A DNA stretch of 64,000 bases from Excoecaria cochinchinensis (GCA_947683425.1 CANTUQ010000070.1:7209501-7273500); one strand, 5' to 3'. Positions 34,221 to 45,639 are shown, counted from the stretch's first letter. The notes: generated by a model from the letters alone, not told the origin. Translations and numbers: made by a program.

Positions 34221-37200
34221 CTACGTACATACACCAATCAAGTCCAAACAGTGTTTGAACTTGGTAGCAGGAAGAGACTTTGTCAACATATCTGCTGGGT
34301 TGTCTGCAGTACCAATCTTTTTAACCATAACATCTCCTTGTGCGATAATATCTCGAACAAAATGGTACCTGATGTCAATGTGCTTTGTTTTTCCATGAAA
34401 CATCTGGTCTTTGGTCAGATGTATAGCACTTTGACTATCGCAAAAGACAACTGTCACTTGATGATCTGAATTTAGCTCATTGTATAAGCCCTTTAACCAA
34501 ATAGCCTCTTTGATAGCTTCAGTCACTGCCATGTATTCAGCTTCTGTTGTAGACAACGCAACTGTAGGTTGCAATGTAGATTTCCAACTGACAGCACTAT
34601 TTCCAAAAGTAAATACGTAGCCTGTCAATGATCTCCTTTTGTCAAGATCTCCTGCATAGTCTGAGTCGACATAGCCAACCAAACTACTATCACCACTACT
34701 GAACTCCAAACAGGTATCAACTGAGCCTTTCAAGTATCTCAAAATCCATTTTACTGCTTGCCAGTGAACTTTACCAGGATTTGCCATGAATCTGCTCACA
34801 ACACTAACTGCATGAGAAATATCAGGTCGAGTACATACCATGGCATACATCAGACTGCCTACTGCACTGGAGTATGGAATATGATCCATGTACTTCTGCT
34901 CTTCATCTGTTTGTGGTGACTGTATAACTGAAAGTTTGAAATGAGCAGCTAATGGAGTACTTACAGACTTTGCATCTTTCATGCCAAAACGCTCAAGCAC
35001 TTTCTCAACATATTTCTTTTGAGTGAGAAACAACTTCCCTGCTTTCCTGTCCCTCTGAATCTCCATTCCGAGAATCTTCTTTGCTGCTCCAAGATCTTTC
35101 ATCTCAAACTCTTTACTCAATAAGACTTTCAGCTTCTCAACTTCAGAAGTATTCTTTGCAGCAATCAACATATCATCAACATATAACAATAAATATATGA
35201 ATGATCCATCAACTAACCTTCTGAAGTAAACACAATTATCATAATTACTCCTTGAAAAATTATTACTAGTCATGAAGGAGTCAAACCTCTTATACCACTG
35301 CCTGGGTGACTGCTTAAGGCCGTATAGAGATTTCTTCAGCAAACAAACATGGTCCTCCTTACCTTCAACCCTGAAACCTTCTGGTTGCTGCATGTAGATT
35401 TGCTCTTCAAGATCACCATGTAGAAAAGCAGTTTTTACATCTAACTGCTCTAACTCTAAGTCATACTTAGCCACCATAGCAAGCAACATGCGAATGGAAC
35501 AATGTTTTACAACTGGTGAGAATACATCATTGAAATCCACACCTTGAACTTGTTTGAACCCTCTTGCAACTAAGCGAGCTTTGTATCTTGCTTCTTCAAT
35601 ACCTGGGGTGCCTTCTTTCTTCTTGAAAACCCATTTGCAATCGATAATCTTCTTTCCTTTTGGTGGTCTAATGAGCTCCCAAGTGCCATTCTTATGCAAG
35701 GACTCCATTTCTTCTTCCATAGCTATCAACCATCTATCGGAGTTAGCTCCTGAAATGGCTTCTGAATATGTGGATGGCTCCTCAACATTGTTGATCTCCT
35801 CAGCTGCTGTTAAAGCATAAGCCACCAAATCTGCATAATCGATATATTTTATTGGCTTCTTTATTTCTCTCCTTTCTCTATTTTTCGCAATAGAGTATGG
35901 TTGCTCCTGTTCAACTGAGTTAGGCTCTAAATCACCTTGCTGAGAGCTGGATGGTTGTGAATCTGACTGTGAAGTAGAATCTTGCTGAGCAGGATAGTCT
36001 TCAACATTCATCTCCTGTCTCTGACTGGCCTCCACCTGTTTATCAGAACTGCAAGGTACCAATACTTCATTTTTCGAGTGAAGCATAGAACCTTCATCAA
36101 ATGTGACATCTCTGCTGATTATAACTTTGGATGATTTGGGACACCAAAGTTTATATCCTTTCACCCTTGATGGATATCCTAGAAAAATGCACTTCTTCGC
36201 CCTTGGTGCTAACTTGCCATCATTGACGTGCATATACGCTGGGCAGCCAAAGATTCTTAAATTTGAATAATCTGCAGGTTTGCCAGACCAAGCTTCCTCT
36301 GGAGTCTTGAAACCAATTGGAACTGATGGAGAGCGATTGACTAAATAGCAAGCTGTTGAAACAGCTTCTGCCCAAAAACTCTTTGGTAATCCAGCATTTG
36401 AAAGCATACACCTTGCTTTCTCTATAAGAGTTCTATTCATCCGTTCAGCAACTCCATTTTGTTGAGGTGTCATCCGAACTGTGTGATGCCTCACAATGCC
36501 TTCATTTTTACAGAAGTCATTGAACTCACCAGCACAAAACTCCAAGCCATTATCTGTTCTCAGCCTCTTTATTTGCCTTCCTGTCTGCTTCTCAATCATG
36601 GTTTTCCATTGCTTGAATGTGGAAAATACTTGATCCTTATGTTTAAGAAAGTAAACCCAAACCTTCCTCGAGAAGTCGTCGATGAAGACAAGCATGTATC
36701 TGGCACCACCTTTTGATGGAACTTGTGATGGCCCCCATAGATCAGAATGGATGTAATCCAAGGTACCTTTGGTTGTGTGGGTACCTGTGCTGAAACTGAC
36801 ACGTTTTTGCTTTCCGAAAATACAGTGCTCGCAAAAATCAAGCTTGCAAGTATTTTGTCCACACAAAAGACCCTTTTTGCTTAACAGGGTTAAGCCTTTC
36901 TCGCTCATATGGCCTAATCTCATATGCCATAATTTGGTGACGTCGGTTTCAGACATTTGAGTAGTAATTACAGCAGCAGCTCCTGTAACTGTGGTTCCTT
37001 GTAGGAGATAAAGTCTTCCAAACAGTTTAGCCTTCATCACCACCAGAGCACCTTTGCTAACTTTCATGACTCCACCTTCGCTTGTGTATTTGCACCCATT
37101 AGCATCAAGAGTGCCCAAAGAGATGAGATTTTTCTTCATGTCAGGAGCATGGCGAACGTCTGTCAAAGTTCGTACCACGCCATCATGCATCTTGATTCGG

Positions 37201-38189
37201 ATTGTGCCCTTGCCAATAACTTTGCAAGCTGCATCGTTGCCCATCAAAACAACTCCACCTGCAAAAGATTCATATGTGGAGAACCAGTCCCTATTGGGAC
37301 ATATGTGATAAGAGCAACCTGAATCCATAATCCAATCATCTTTAAACCTGCACCTTTCACTGTTAGTGACTAAAAGAATATCAGATGTGGACTCATCTTC
37401 GGCAATACTAGCTTCGGCGGATTTTTCCCTTCTTTCTTCAGTTGATTGTTTATTTTTCAACTTATAACAGTCAGCTTTAATGTGCCCTTTTTTATGACAA
37501 TAGTTACATGTCAAATTCTTATGTCTAGATTTTGACCTAGACCTACTACTGCCATAATTCTTATTTTTAGACCTTCCTCTAGCAACTAGACCTTCTGCTA
37601 CATTATCATCTTTATTACCGACGATTCCTTTATCAATTATAATTTTAGAGAGTAAAGCTGTCTTAACCTCCGCCAAAGACACACTATCTTTTCCATAAAG
37701 CATTGTGTCCCTAAAACTTTTATGTGACGGTGGTAATGAACACAACAATTTCAAAGCAGCATTTTCATCATCAACTTTAGCACCCACATTTTCTAAACTT
37801 ACTAAAATTGATGTATATTCTTCCAGATAAGTTTTAATAGAAGTACCTTCCTGCATTTGAAATGTGTAGAACCGCGTCATGTGGTACAGCTTGTCGGTCA
37901 GGGTTTTGGACATGTACAAGGACTCCAGCTTCGCCCATAAGCCAGCTGCTGTATCTTCATTGATGACCTCCTGAAGAACTTCATTAGACAAACAGAGCTG
38001 AATCGTGAAAACTGCCTTGTTGATGATCTCCTCCTTCTTTTCTTCAGTCATTGACTCCGGCATTCTATTCTTCCCCAATAGAGCTTTTTCAAGCCCATTC
38101 TGAATTAAGATGGCACGCATCTTAATCTTCCACAAAGAGAAATTTATGTTGCGATCAAATTTCTCAATATCAAATCTTGTAGTTGCCAT
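34221..38189 (-). CDS. Copia gag-pol polyprotein, intact (~1322 aa)
   Basis: The polyprotein provides all retrotransposition functions. The likely start is the Met at 38189 (MATTRFDIEKFDRNINFSLW); the frame stays open 14 codons upstream. With numbering from the upstream Met at 38231, the order is: gag to about 240; CCHC knuckle CNYCHKKGHIKADC at 242-255; protease DSGCSYH at 303; integrase with an HHCC zinc region near 437-470 and catalytic D497 (HSDLWG), D560 (RTDNG) and E596 (VAERMNR); reverse transcriptase from about 860 with YVDDMLIA at 1017; and RNase H near 1190-1320 with the STTEAEYMA motif. No stop or frameshift occurs. Copia order (integrase before reverse transcriptase) is clear. A Tork/Tnt1-like lineage is my inference. 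Confidence 0.96.
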   Translation of the reverse strand: MATTRFDIEKFDRNINFSLWKIKMRAILIQNGLEKALLGKNRMPESMTEEKKEEIINKAVFTIQLCLSNEVLQEVINEDTAAGLWAKLESLYMSKTLTDKLYHMTRFYTFQMQEGTSIKTYLEEYTSILVSLENVGAKVDDENAALKLLCSLPPSHKSFRDTMLYGKDSVSLAEVKTALLSKIIIDKGIVGNKDDNVAEGLVARGRSKNKNYGSSRSRSKSRHKNLTCNYCHKKGHIKADCYKLKNKQSTEERREKSAEASIAEDESTSDILLVTNSERCRFKDDWIMDSGCSYHICPNRDWFSTYESFAGGVVLMGNDAACKVIGKGTIRIKMHDGVVRTLTDVRHAPDMKKNLISLGTLDANGCKYTSEGGVMKVSKGALVVMKAKLFGRLYLLQGTTVTGAAAVITTQMSETDVTKLWHMRLGHMSEKGLTLLSKKGLLCGQNTCKLDFCEHCIFGKQKRVSFSTGTHTTKGTLDYIHSDLWGPSQVPSKGGARYMLVFIDDFSRKVWVYFLKHKDQVFSTFKQWKTMIEKQTGRQIKRLRTDNGLEFCAGEFNDFCKNEGIVRHHTVRMTPQQNGVAERMNRTLIEKARCMLSNAGLPKSFWAEAVSTACYLVNRSPSVPIGFKTPEEAWSGKPADYSNLRIFGCPAYMHVNDGKLAPRAKKCIFLGYPSRVKGYKLWCPKSSKVIISRDVTFDEGSMLHSKNEVLVPCSSDKQVEASQRQEMNVEDYPAQQDSTSQSDSQPSSSQQGDLEPNSVEQEQPYSIAKNRERREIKKPIKYIDYADLVAYALTAAEEINNVEEPSTYSEAISGANSDRWLIAMEEEMESLHKNGTWELIRPPKGKKIIDCKWVFKKKEGTPGIEEARYKARLVARGFKQVQGVDFNDVFSPVVKHCSIRMLLAMVAKYDLELEQLDVKTAFLHGDLEEQIYMQQPEGFRVEGKEDHVCLLKKSLYGLKQSPRQWYKRFDSFMTSNNFSRSNYDNCVYFRRLVDGSFIYLLLYVDDMLIAAKNTSEVEKLKVLLSKEFEMKDLGAAKKILGMEIQRDRKAGKLFLTQKKYVEKVLERFGMKDAKSVSTPLAAHFKLSVIQSPQTDEEQKYMDHIPYSSAVGSLMYAMVCTRPDISHAVSVVSRFMANPGKVHWQAVKWILRYLKGSVDTCLEFSSGDSSLVGYVDSDYAGDLDKRRSLTGYVFTFGNSAVSWKSTLQPTVALSTTEAEYMAVTEAIKEAIWLKGLYNELNSDHQVTVVFCDSQSAIHLTKDQMFHGKTKHIDIRYHFVRDIIAQGDVMVKKIGTADNPADMLTKSLPATKFKHCLDLIGVCT

Positions 38190-38232
38190 TGCTTCAATCA
38201 CAGACTTCTTTTGATCAAAAATAGCTCTCACT

Positions 38233-38450
38233 ATGAATAGTATCGTATGTGAATAGTACCGTATATGTGAACAGTACCGTACAGGTGAACAGTGCAGTAT
38301 AAATAGTACCGTATGAACAGTACCCCAACTACAGTATCCGAATAGTATCTGCTACAGTACCTCTGAACAGTATCGGCTACAGTACCTGAATAGTATCCGA
38401 TACAGTATCCTCTGAACAGTATCTGCTACAGTATCCTGAATAGTATTTCA
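38233..38450 (-). repeat. Leader array of gaacagtacc / gaatagtatc repeats
   Basis: Between the LTR and gag, variants of tgaacagtaccgta and tgaatagtatccga recur about a dozen times with 15-25-bp spacing. Part of the array is shared with the gag-only element at 12785-12840. It is probably an untranslated regulatory or packaging region; this is inferred from position only. Confidence 0.75.
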
Positions 38451-38650
38451 GCGAAAACCATGCAAAATGCAAAATTCACTTCAACAGTATCACTATTCAC
38501 TGAATTTCTCGTTTTACACCCGTTTTCGAAACGGATCGTACCGAAAAATTCCTTATATTTTTCTCGTCCCGGCACTATAATTATTTCTCCAAAATTTGCT
38601 ACTTTTCTGGACAGCACTTCCAATGCAGTGTGAAAAATAGTGGAACCAAA

Positions 38651-38662
38651 GCTCTGATACCA
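38651..38662 (-). other. Primer-binding site of the young Copia
   Basis: The minus strand reads TGGTATCAGAGC, three bases inside the 5-prime LTR, complementary to initiator tRNA-Met. Confidence 0.92.
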
Positions 38663-38665
38663 ATT

Positions 38666-39093
38666 TGTTAGGATCGACGAGCTATTTAGACGGTGATTTT
38701 ATGGCAACAGTGAAGAAATAGCCAAAGTAATAAAAATAAATACACACAAATTTACGTGGTTCGGCAATATGCCTACGTCCACGGGAGGAGAGGAGCAATA
38801 AGTTCACTATCGTAAAATAATATTACAAGTGGAGAAAACTCTCAACCCAAAACCCAATTACACCCGCTCACAAAATGCTCTCTTAATTAGAGCATAAACA
38901 CTCTCTCAAATTCTTTATATTCGATGTACATACAATTGAAGAAGGGAAAGCCTTTTATAGGAATGGAGAGTAACTGTGAGACACTGTGCCACCGATTTCG
39001 GTGGCAGCTATATTTGACAAAACTAAATCGGTGGCAACTTTCTTTGACAAAGAACAAAAGAACAAAAAGATAAAAGCAAAGGCATATACGACA
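38666..39093 (-). repeat. 5-prime LTR of the young Copia
   Basis: Contains TATAAAAGG on the minus strand at 38951-38959 as a likely promoter. TSD AAAAA follows at 39094-39098. Confidence 0.95.
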
Positions 39094-39098
39094 AAAAA

Positions 39099-39787
39099 TA
39101 TCATAAAACCCAATTTTGATTAGTTCGCGGGTTTCCAATTTTTATCATTGTCTATTTTTTGATTGAACCAAATCGAACTAGCTACAGATTTATAGTTAAT
39201 TAATTGATTAAATCAGTCTAACCAGTCAGTCTGATCTGGTTTCAAAAACTATGTTTAAGATTGTGTGGGTTGGTTGATAGTGTCATAAATCAATTATTTC
39301 TTTTGTCAACATAAATCAATTATTTCTCGCATCATAGTTTTATTATATTTCTATTAATAATAACATCATGCTTTTCCTATTTACATTACTAAATATAATT
39401 TGCAGTTCAATTATTTTCGCAAACGTTTAATTTCATGTCTAAGGTTGTAAGTTTTGGATTTTGTGACATTAGAATTTTAGGATGAACAAAGGAGACTCTT
39501 TTTATATGCTGGATTCCGATTAGAAATTTAAAACATATAATGAGAATTTGGTATTAATGTATTAGAAAGTGTCAAGTTCAAACCCACAACTCTTTCTCTC
39601 TTTATACAAAAAAATAAAATAAAAAAAGATATTATTAATGATAAATGCACAAGCAAAATAGAATAGGGCATATAAACATGAAAGAAATGGTAGAAATTAT
39701 ATAAATTTAACTAAGATTATTAAAAATTCAAAATTGGTCCCAGTATGAAAATTTTAAAAAGGAATTGATAAAATACAAAAAATTTAG
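39099..39787. other. Flanking DNA right of the young Copia
   Basis: 39099-39260 resembles the inverse of 33377-33450 and may be the other half of a split TIR element. The rest is unrecognised A+T-rich DNA. Confidence 0.35.
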
Positions 39788-40460
39788 TAGGGGTGTTAAA
39801 AAAAAAACCGTTGGTTAACCGAGAAATTGTAATGCCCCAAAATCTATCCTAGTAGCTTTATGCATAATTAGGGTAGCTAAGTGAGTATGATTAGGAAATT
39901 ATTATGTGATAAAGGGGTATAATTGAAAGATAATTTGATTAAAGTGGTCAATTAGCGAAGTGCTAAATGGGATTTGTTTGTATAAATAGTAATTGAGGAT
40001 TTAATGAATAAGAAAGTAATAATTTATGTTATTGGAAAAGTATTAAGTAGTTAAGGGATTGAAAGAGAAATTAACCAAACTATAAATGTAATTGCATGCA
40101 AAGGCAGAATGGGACACGTAGCCAAAGTGGGGAATTGTTGAGGAAACCATTTTCGGTGGGTTGGATGTGGAAAATGCTGGGCATTCTCTTTTCTATCTTT
40201 GTTAAATCTTTCATGAAAACTACCTTAAGGAAAATTAAGGAAATTATATATGCTGAATTAAAATTAGGATATGAGATCAATTGGTAAGTTGGTTCTTCTT
40301 CTGTTAACTTCCACATTCTTTGATTTTGTGGTTAAATCTCTGAATTGAAGAAATTGTTGTGAATAATGGAAACTCTGTATATGTGTGTACTAGTGGAAGA
40401 AGCTGAAAGGAAGAAGAAGGGGAAAGAGAAGGCAATAGGGGAGTAGCTGGAAAGGGAAAC

Positions 40461-40805
40461 TGTAAAGGACCCAAAATGTACCCTAGACGGATTTGCCAAT
40501 ATTTAGGGCATAATAGTGATTGAAAATGTATAATTGCGTGATTGAAAGACGGATTTGCCAATATTTAGGGCATAATGGTGATTGAAAATGTATAATTGCG
40601 TGATTGAAATGGTTAAGTGTAGTGAATGACGTGAATGGTATTAAGACAAAAGTTAAGGATATACTGGTAATTTGACAATTATGAACTAAAATGCATGAAA
40701 AAAGTGAATATGTTATGCTAATGCATGTGAGCTCATGATTCGAGTTGTGTGTTCAGTGGTATAGTGCTCTTATATCCTTCTAGGGGAGGGTAATAGGGTG
40801 TTACA
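40461..40805 (+). repeat. Truncated related LTR, forward copy
   Basis: Begins TGTAAAGGACCCAAAATG and ends AGGGTGTTACA. The first ~250 bp are the inverted partner of 43480-43683. It contains a 62-bp tandem duplication (40486-40547 and 40548-40609). Confidence 0.65.
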
Positions 40806-43389
40806 TTTAAGTTTTTCTAAAGTTGTTATTTAAAGATAGTGTTAGCACATGTTCAGTAACATGAGGAATTTCAAGGACGAAATTTTTTTAGGGGGAGAGA
40901 GTTGTAAGGCCCCAAAGTATACATTCGGAGGATTGGAGCATTTTATGCATGCTAATGTGTAAGTTGTAGTGCATTTGAGCCCAAATTGTGTATTTGGGAT
41001 ATGATCGGTATTTTTGAATTATTAGAGGGCACATGAGTAATTGTGTAATTTATGATTTATGTATTAAATTAAGGATTAAAATGAAGAAAGAAGTGGAAAT
41101 TTGTGCATGTAGAAGTATGGATTTAAGAAAGGGATTTAAGGCAAATTAACCAAAGACTTAAAATATTAGGCCAATAGAGAGTTGATACCTATTATTTTAG
41201 ATATGTATGCATTAATTGAAGTTGAAAATTTGACTCTTTGGGGGATGCAGCTGGCCGGCCATTTTAGGCCACAAATCACCCAATTCCTTTGTTATTTCTC
41301 ACTTGTGTAAGTCTCCATTTTCTGCTCTTGGGTGGAGGTAGCTTACGTGAGAAATATAGGAGTTTGGCAAGGTAAGTAGACATGATTTTGAGCTTGATTA
41401 GCCATCTTCTTTTTCCTCTAATTTCTTGCATGTGATTTAAGTTATATGTATTGGTTTGTGTGTGATTTTTGGATGGTTATGTTGATAGCTGAGGATAAGG
41501 TGAAAGATAAGGGTAAAGGAAAGATTTGAGCAAGATCAAGGGAGATCAAGCTTCATCAAGAGGTGTGGGAGTGTTTATTTGCATGTTTGTGTTATTGTTG
41601 TGCATGAGTTTAATGGTTGGAAACATGGTAGTGTTGTGTAAAATGTCTGAGAATGTGAATTAAGTGATAAAGTGGCCATTAAGGAAGGAAAGTGGTAGAG
41701 ATGAGCTCGTAGGGTGAATTCTGGTGTAGATCACTTTTGACCTCTAGTGATTATTTTGCCTATAACTTGAGTTAGAAGCTCTAATTAGGATGATTCCAAT
41801 TGGAGAATAAATTAGAAATACAGACCTAAATTTCGTATGAAGAGGCTAGAACCTGATACCTCTAAGACCACTCATTTCTGGGTTATAGTGCAGTGTTGGT
41901 GGCTGCCCTGTCAATTAGAGCAGTCTATAGTTTTTTATGGATATCTCTTTCTATAGATGTCCAAATTACCCGATTTGGGTGCCTATGGAAATCTAAGACA
42001 TAGAGGAACAAATTTCTAGAGGAAGTTTTGCCTAAAAATGTCTCTAAGTAGGTGAAAAATCCAGTACAAGTTTGGACTTAAAGTCTGTCTGGAATTTACC
42101 CTGTGCTTCCTGAGGCAGAATGGGTTTACACGGCAGTAAGGAATTTCTCACCGCCGTGTAAAAGCATTTTTCCACATAAAAACCAGTTTTTGGTGCCCTA
42201 CAAGGCGGTTAAGAATGTCTTACCGCCGTGTGACCTCAATTTTCAGCGTAAATTGTACTTGTTCCTTCCTGAATTGAATCCAAACTTCACCAGAAGTTTC
42301 CGACACTTGTCCAACGCATGTTTTGGGTTATGTAATGAATATATGAAGGGTTACCACTTAAAAACATAAGTGAATAGGGTTAAGAGTAATAACAAATTAA
42401 TGAAGTATGAATGGGTATTATCTCATATTTCCCAAGTAAAACTAAAAGTAAGTTGACTTGTTGTATTCTTTGCTCATAACAACCTTGACTTGTTATAGTT
42501 AATTATTGCATGTTCATCAAGTATATGCCATGGTTGGTTCTAGGATATTATTAAGTGATAAAAGTTTAAGAGAGAGCCTGAATTTCACATAATAATGGAT
42601 AAATAGGCATGCCTATAAAGGTAAGTGTTTGTAGTTGCCTAATGTTCGCATCGAGAGGTGCCTAGTGTTTGATACCACTTGGTATCCTAGTGATTCGAGA
42701 CTCACGTCTCTCAGTGTTCGATACTGCTCGTTAGTATCTAGTAATTGTTTTTGTTATCCATTATTGATAAGAATTCAGGCAATTGAAGTAAAATAACTGC
42801 ATAATTGTGACAAGTGACTATTGACCATTGTATAATGATTTGGTGATCATTGGAATGCTAGTGTATGAGTGTATGATTCATAATGAATGTTATTGTGTGA
42901 CATTGATATTGGCATAATATGATTTTATGATTATTGTGATTTCGTAAGAAGTTTATTGCATTATTTTCTCCCCACTGAGCCTTCGCTTAGCACGAGTGTT
43001 TTCCATATAGGTTCTTGAGTTTTTTAATGTGCCAGCATTGAGTCGCCATCTATAGGCTACTAGGATTGAAGCTTGAAGTCTTTTTGTTTTTGAGATATAT
43101 ATATATTTTTGTAATGAACAGTATATTGAACATGCAAAGGATATTGTAATTGTGTAAGTATAATGTAAATATTTTAGAGTTTGTATATGTATATGTATGA
43201 TTTGTTATGGAAAGTATATTCATCGTTTAAGTAATCAAGCAATGTTAATAATAAGGGCATAAAAAAATAACAATAGTATGGTCTACTAATTTGATTAATG
43301 TGATATGACTAAGATAATCTTATAAGAAAATAATTTGAATAGTTGTGTGTAGCGCTCTTATATCCTCTAGGGGGTATCGGGGTGTTACA
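40806..43389 (+). mobile_element. Internal tail, polypurine tract and 3-prime LTR of a Tekay/Del-like element
   Basis: 40806-40901 ends with caaggacgaaattttttta followed by gggggagagagt, the characteristic end of the internal region and polypurine tract of Del/Tekay chromoviruses. A 2.49-kb LTR follows (40902-43389), TGTAAGGCCCC to GGGGTGTTACA. No pol sequence remains. It shares the hairpin-bearing block and the actgagccttcgcttagca motif with the outer LTR, so the two are diverged members of one family. Confidence 0.7.
42120..42235 (+). repeat. CGGCGGT hairpin motifs, inner LTR
   Basis: Two successive imperfect hairpins have arms like acacggcggtaag and cttaccgccgtgt separated by 10-20 bases, for example 42127-42164 and 42201-42231. 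Confidence 0.75.
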
Positions 43390-43683
43390 ATTTGTCCCTT
43401 TTAAGATTTTTGTGTTCAATTCCAATATGTTCCTCAATCTCTTAATCAATCTTATATTAGCCTTATAATTTTACCATAATTATACATTAGCATACTTCAA
43501 TTATCATTTCATGCATTTTTGTTCATAATTGTCAAATTACCAGTATATCTTTAACTTTTGTCTTAATAACAATCACTTCATTCACTACACTTAACCATTT
43601 CAATCACCCAATTATACATTTTCGGTCACCATTATGCCCTAAACATAGGCAAATCCGTTTAGGGTACATTTCGGGTCCTTACA
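43390..43683 (-). repeat. Truncated related LTR, reverse copy
   Basis: The minus strand begins TGTAAGGACCCGAAATG and is collinear with 40461 onward for ~200 bp at high identity, minus the 62-bp duplication. With the forward copy it frames 40806-43389 as a large inverted repeat. Flanks gaaac (40456) and aaaac (43684) differ by one base. Confidence 0.65.
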
Positions 43684-44154
43684 AAAACACTGTGAATCAA
43701 TTTTGGTATTTAAGTTTGCCAATTTGTGTGTGTGTAATGATTCAATTTGATTATGAGGATTGTACATAGTTTGAAAGGATTCTATGATGTTAATGGTTAA
43801 GTTATTGGTGGGTTAAATTTTTGATTTCGTGTAGGAAAGTAAACTTTGTTAATATAGTTGAACTTTAGATTAATGGAGTTTAATGGTTGGTTTTGGTTGC
43901 TATGCATTTTAAGTTTTTGGTTTTGAATAGCTGGAAGTATTGGATTAATAACTAAGTTTGGATAGTAATTACAGGACATAAATTGAATGATGAATTCTGT
44001 TTTTTTATTTTGGAAAAGGGTATGAACTATGGTATCTTTGGTATAATGTTGAAATTGAATGATGTTAGTTATGAAAAGAAATAAGTTTACAAATGTTGAT
44101 TTGAAAGTGGATTTAGGGTTTTGCAGAATTCAATTTCTGCAAATTCCCAGTTGC

Positions 44155-44400
44155 ACAGCGGTCAGAGACTTCTTACCGCCATGTAATCATATTCTGGAGG
44201 TTTAAATTTGTCTATCTTTGGATTTACAAGGCGGTCAAGATTTTCTTACCGCCGTGTAAAAGTATTATGGATTGGTTATTTGGCCTACGAAATGTCTTAC
44301 AAGGTGGTCAGGATTTACTTACCACCGTGTAAATAGCTTCTGTTTTGGAATTCAATTTTCTGACTATTTACACGGTGGGCAGGATTTTCTTACCGCCATA
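44155..44400 (+). repeat. CGGCGGT hairpin motifs, outer LTR
   Basis: Four copies of acaaggcggtcaagatttt paired with cttaccgccgtgtaa-like arms, at about 44156-44186, 44227-44260, 44299-44332 and 44368-44400. They lie at the same relative position as in the inner LTR. Confidence 0.8.
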
Positions 44401-45639
44401 TAGCCCCTATTTTCAGCATTTTATATCTTGATTTTTACTCAGTTGTGCACACTCTATTTTACCCAAAATTCTATATTACTTGGTTAATGATTTGACAATG
44501 ATGATATAGGATTAGTTTATACATGAAAAGGAATACGTTCCTAATGAGATATAAAGTAATGTTTTATTCAGTTAAATCTTCAGTTTGTGATAAATGATTA
44601 AATCCTTGAGCTATAATTTGAAATAAAGAACATGTTATATCATGTTGTTTCGTGAGATTATTATTTTACTATTGAAATATATGAAATCCGATCTGTTAGA
44701 GTTTCTGCTAGTCATTCTAGATTGTGGATAGATAGGCATGCCTATAGGGGCTTGAGCAGTTGCTATTTGATTTCACCCATTCGGGGATGCTTGATTATCT
44801 TTGAACGTACATTTTATTCCAAAGGGAATAGCTTGAGTAACTATGCTTGATGTTTATATCTTCCTTCCGAGGATGCTTAATGTCTATATCTTCCTTCCGG
44901 GGATGCTTGATTCTTCCCTACGGGGATGCTTGAATTATTACCGTTATCCACACCCATAGAAAGGCAGGCAGCTAAGTTTTCTCGAAATGTTTTAATATAA
45001 CTCAGATATGTTGCTAGCATCTGTTTTGATTATATAAATGTATGTATATTGTTAATTTGTATTTGAATTTTAATGTTTCTTTTAATTTGATTGGTTAACT
45101 AAACTGTTCATATGATGTATGTAATTATCCTGCTACTTGTAATTATATTTCTAAATGCATTATATTCTTGATATATTTTGTCATACGCGTGTTCTGTATT
45201 GATGATTCATGTGAGGGATCATCCATTATCATTTATGAATCCTCACTAAGCTTTACGCTTAGCACGGATTTTATTTTATCCGTGTAGGTTTTGATGATAG
45301 TTTCGCTTATAAGGACATTTCGCAAGGTCACAAGGTGACACAGGCATAGGTTTTTGGAGAAAGTCTTAGGCTGATGTTGGTTTCTTTTTAGCTTAAGTTT
45401 TGTATAATATAAGTTTTATTTTGTATAAAAGGTTTTTAAATGGTAATTCTATGTATGTATAATCGTTATCTTTAGCCTGTAATATTACATTATGGAACTT
45501 TTATTTTATTTAGTTGGCAAAATTATGCTTTAGGACAATCATGTGCTTTTGATTAGCTTGATCAGTTTAAAGTCACTCTTTTAGAACTTCTATGATTATA
45601 GTTTGTTTCTGTCTGGTAGCAAGGAGTGTTACAGAAATC

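Larger units (their letters stand above)
33723..39093 (-). mobile_element. Complete, very young Copia retrotransposon (5371 bp)
   Basis: Both LTRs are 428 bp (33723-34150 and 38666-39093), begin TGTTAGGATCG and end ATACGACA. By eye they differ at three positions (0.7%). The TSD is AAAAA on both sides. The minus-strand order is LTR, PBS, leader, one open gag-pol frame, PPT, LTR. The element has every cis signal and an uninterrupted polyprotein, so it is a candidate for current or recent activity. Confidence 0.97.
39828..45633 (+). mobile_element. Tekay/Del-like solo LTR with nested insertions
   Basis: The unit begins TGTAATGCCCCAAAATC and ends GGAGTGTTACA, flanked by a perfect TSD GAAAT (39823-39827 and 45634-45638). 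Removing the nested block 40461-43683 leaves about 2.58 kb, the size of a Del/Tekay LTR, and no internal coding region, so the original insertion collapsed to a solo LTR. TGTAA-TTACA ends and the tcctcactaagctttacgct motif near the 3-prime end fit chromovirus LTRs. It landed in copy C of the GGTTAACC repeat. Confidence 0.75.

Noticed and set aside
36459..37308. Plus-strand ORFs of 60-88 codons
   Set aside because: Antisense shadows of the Copia polyprotein.
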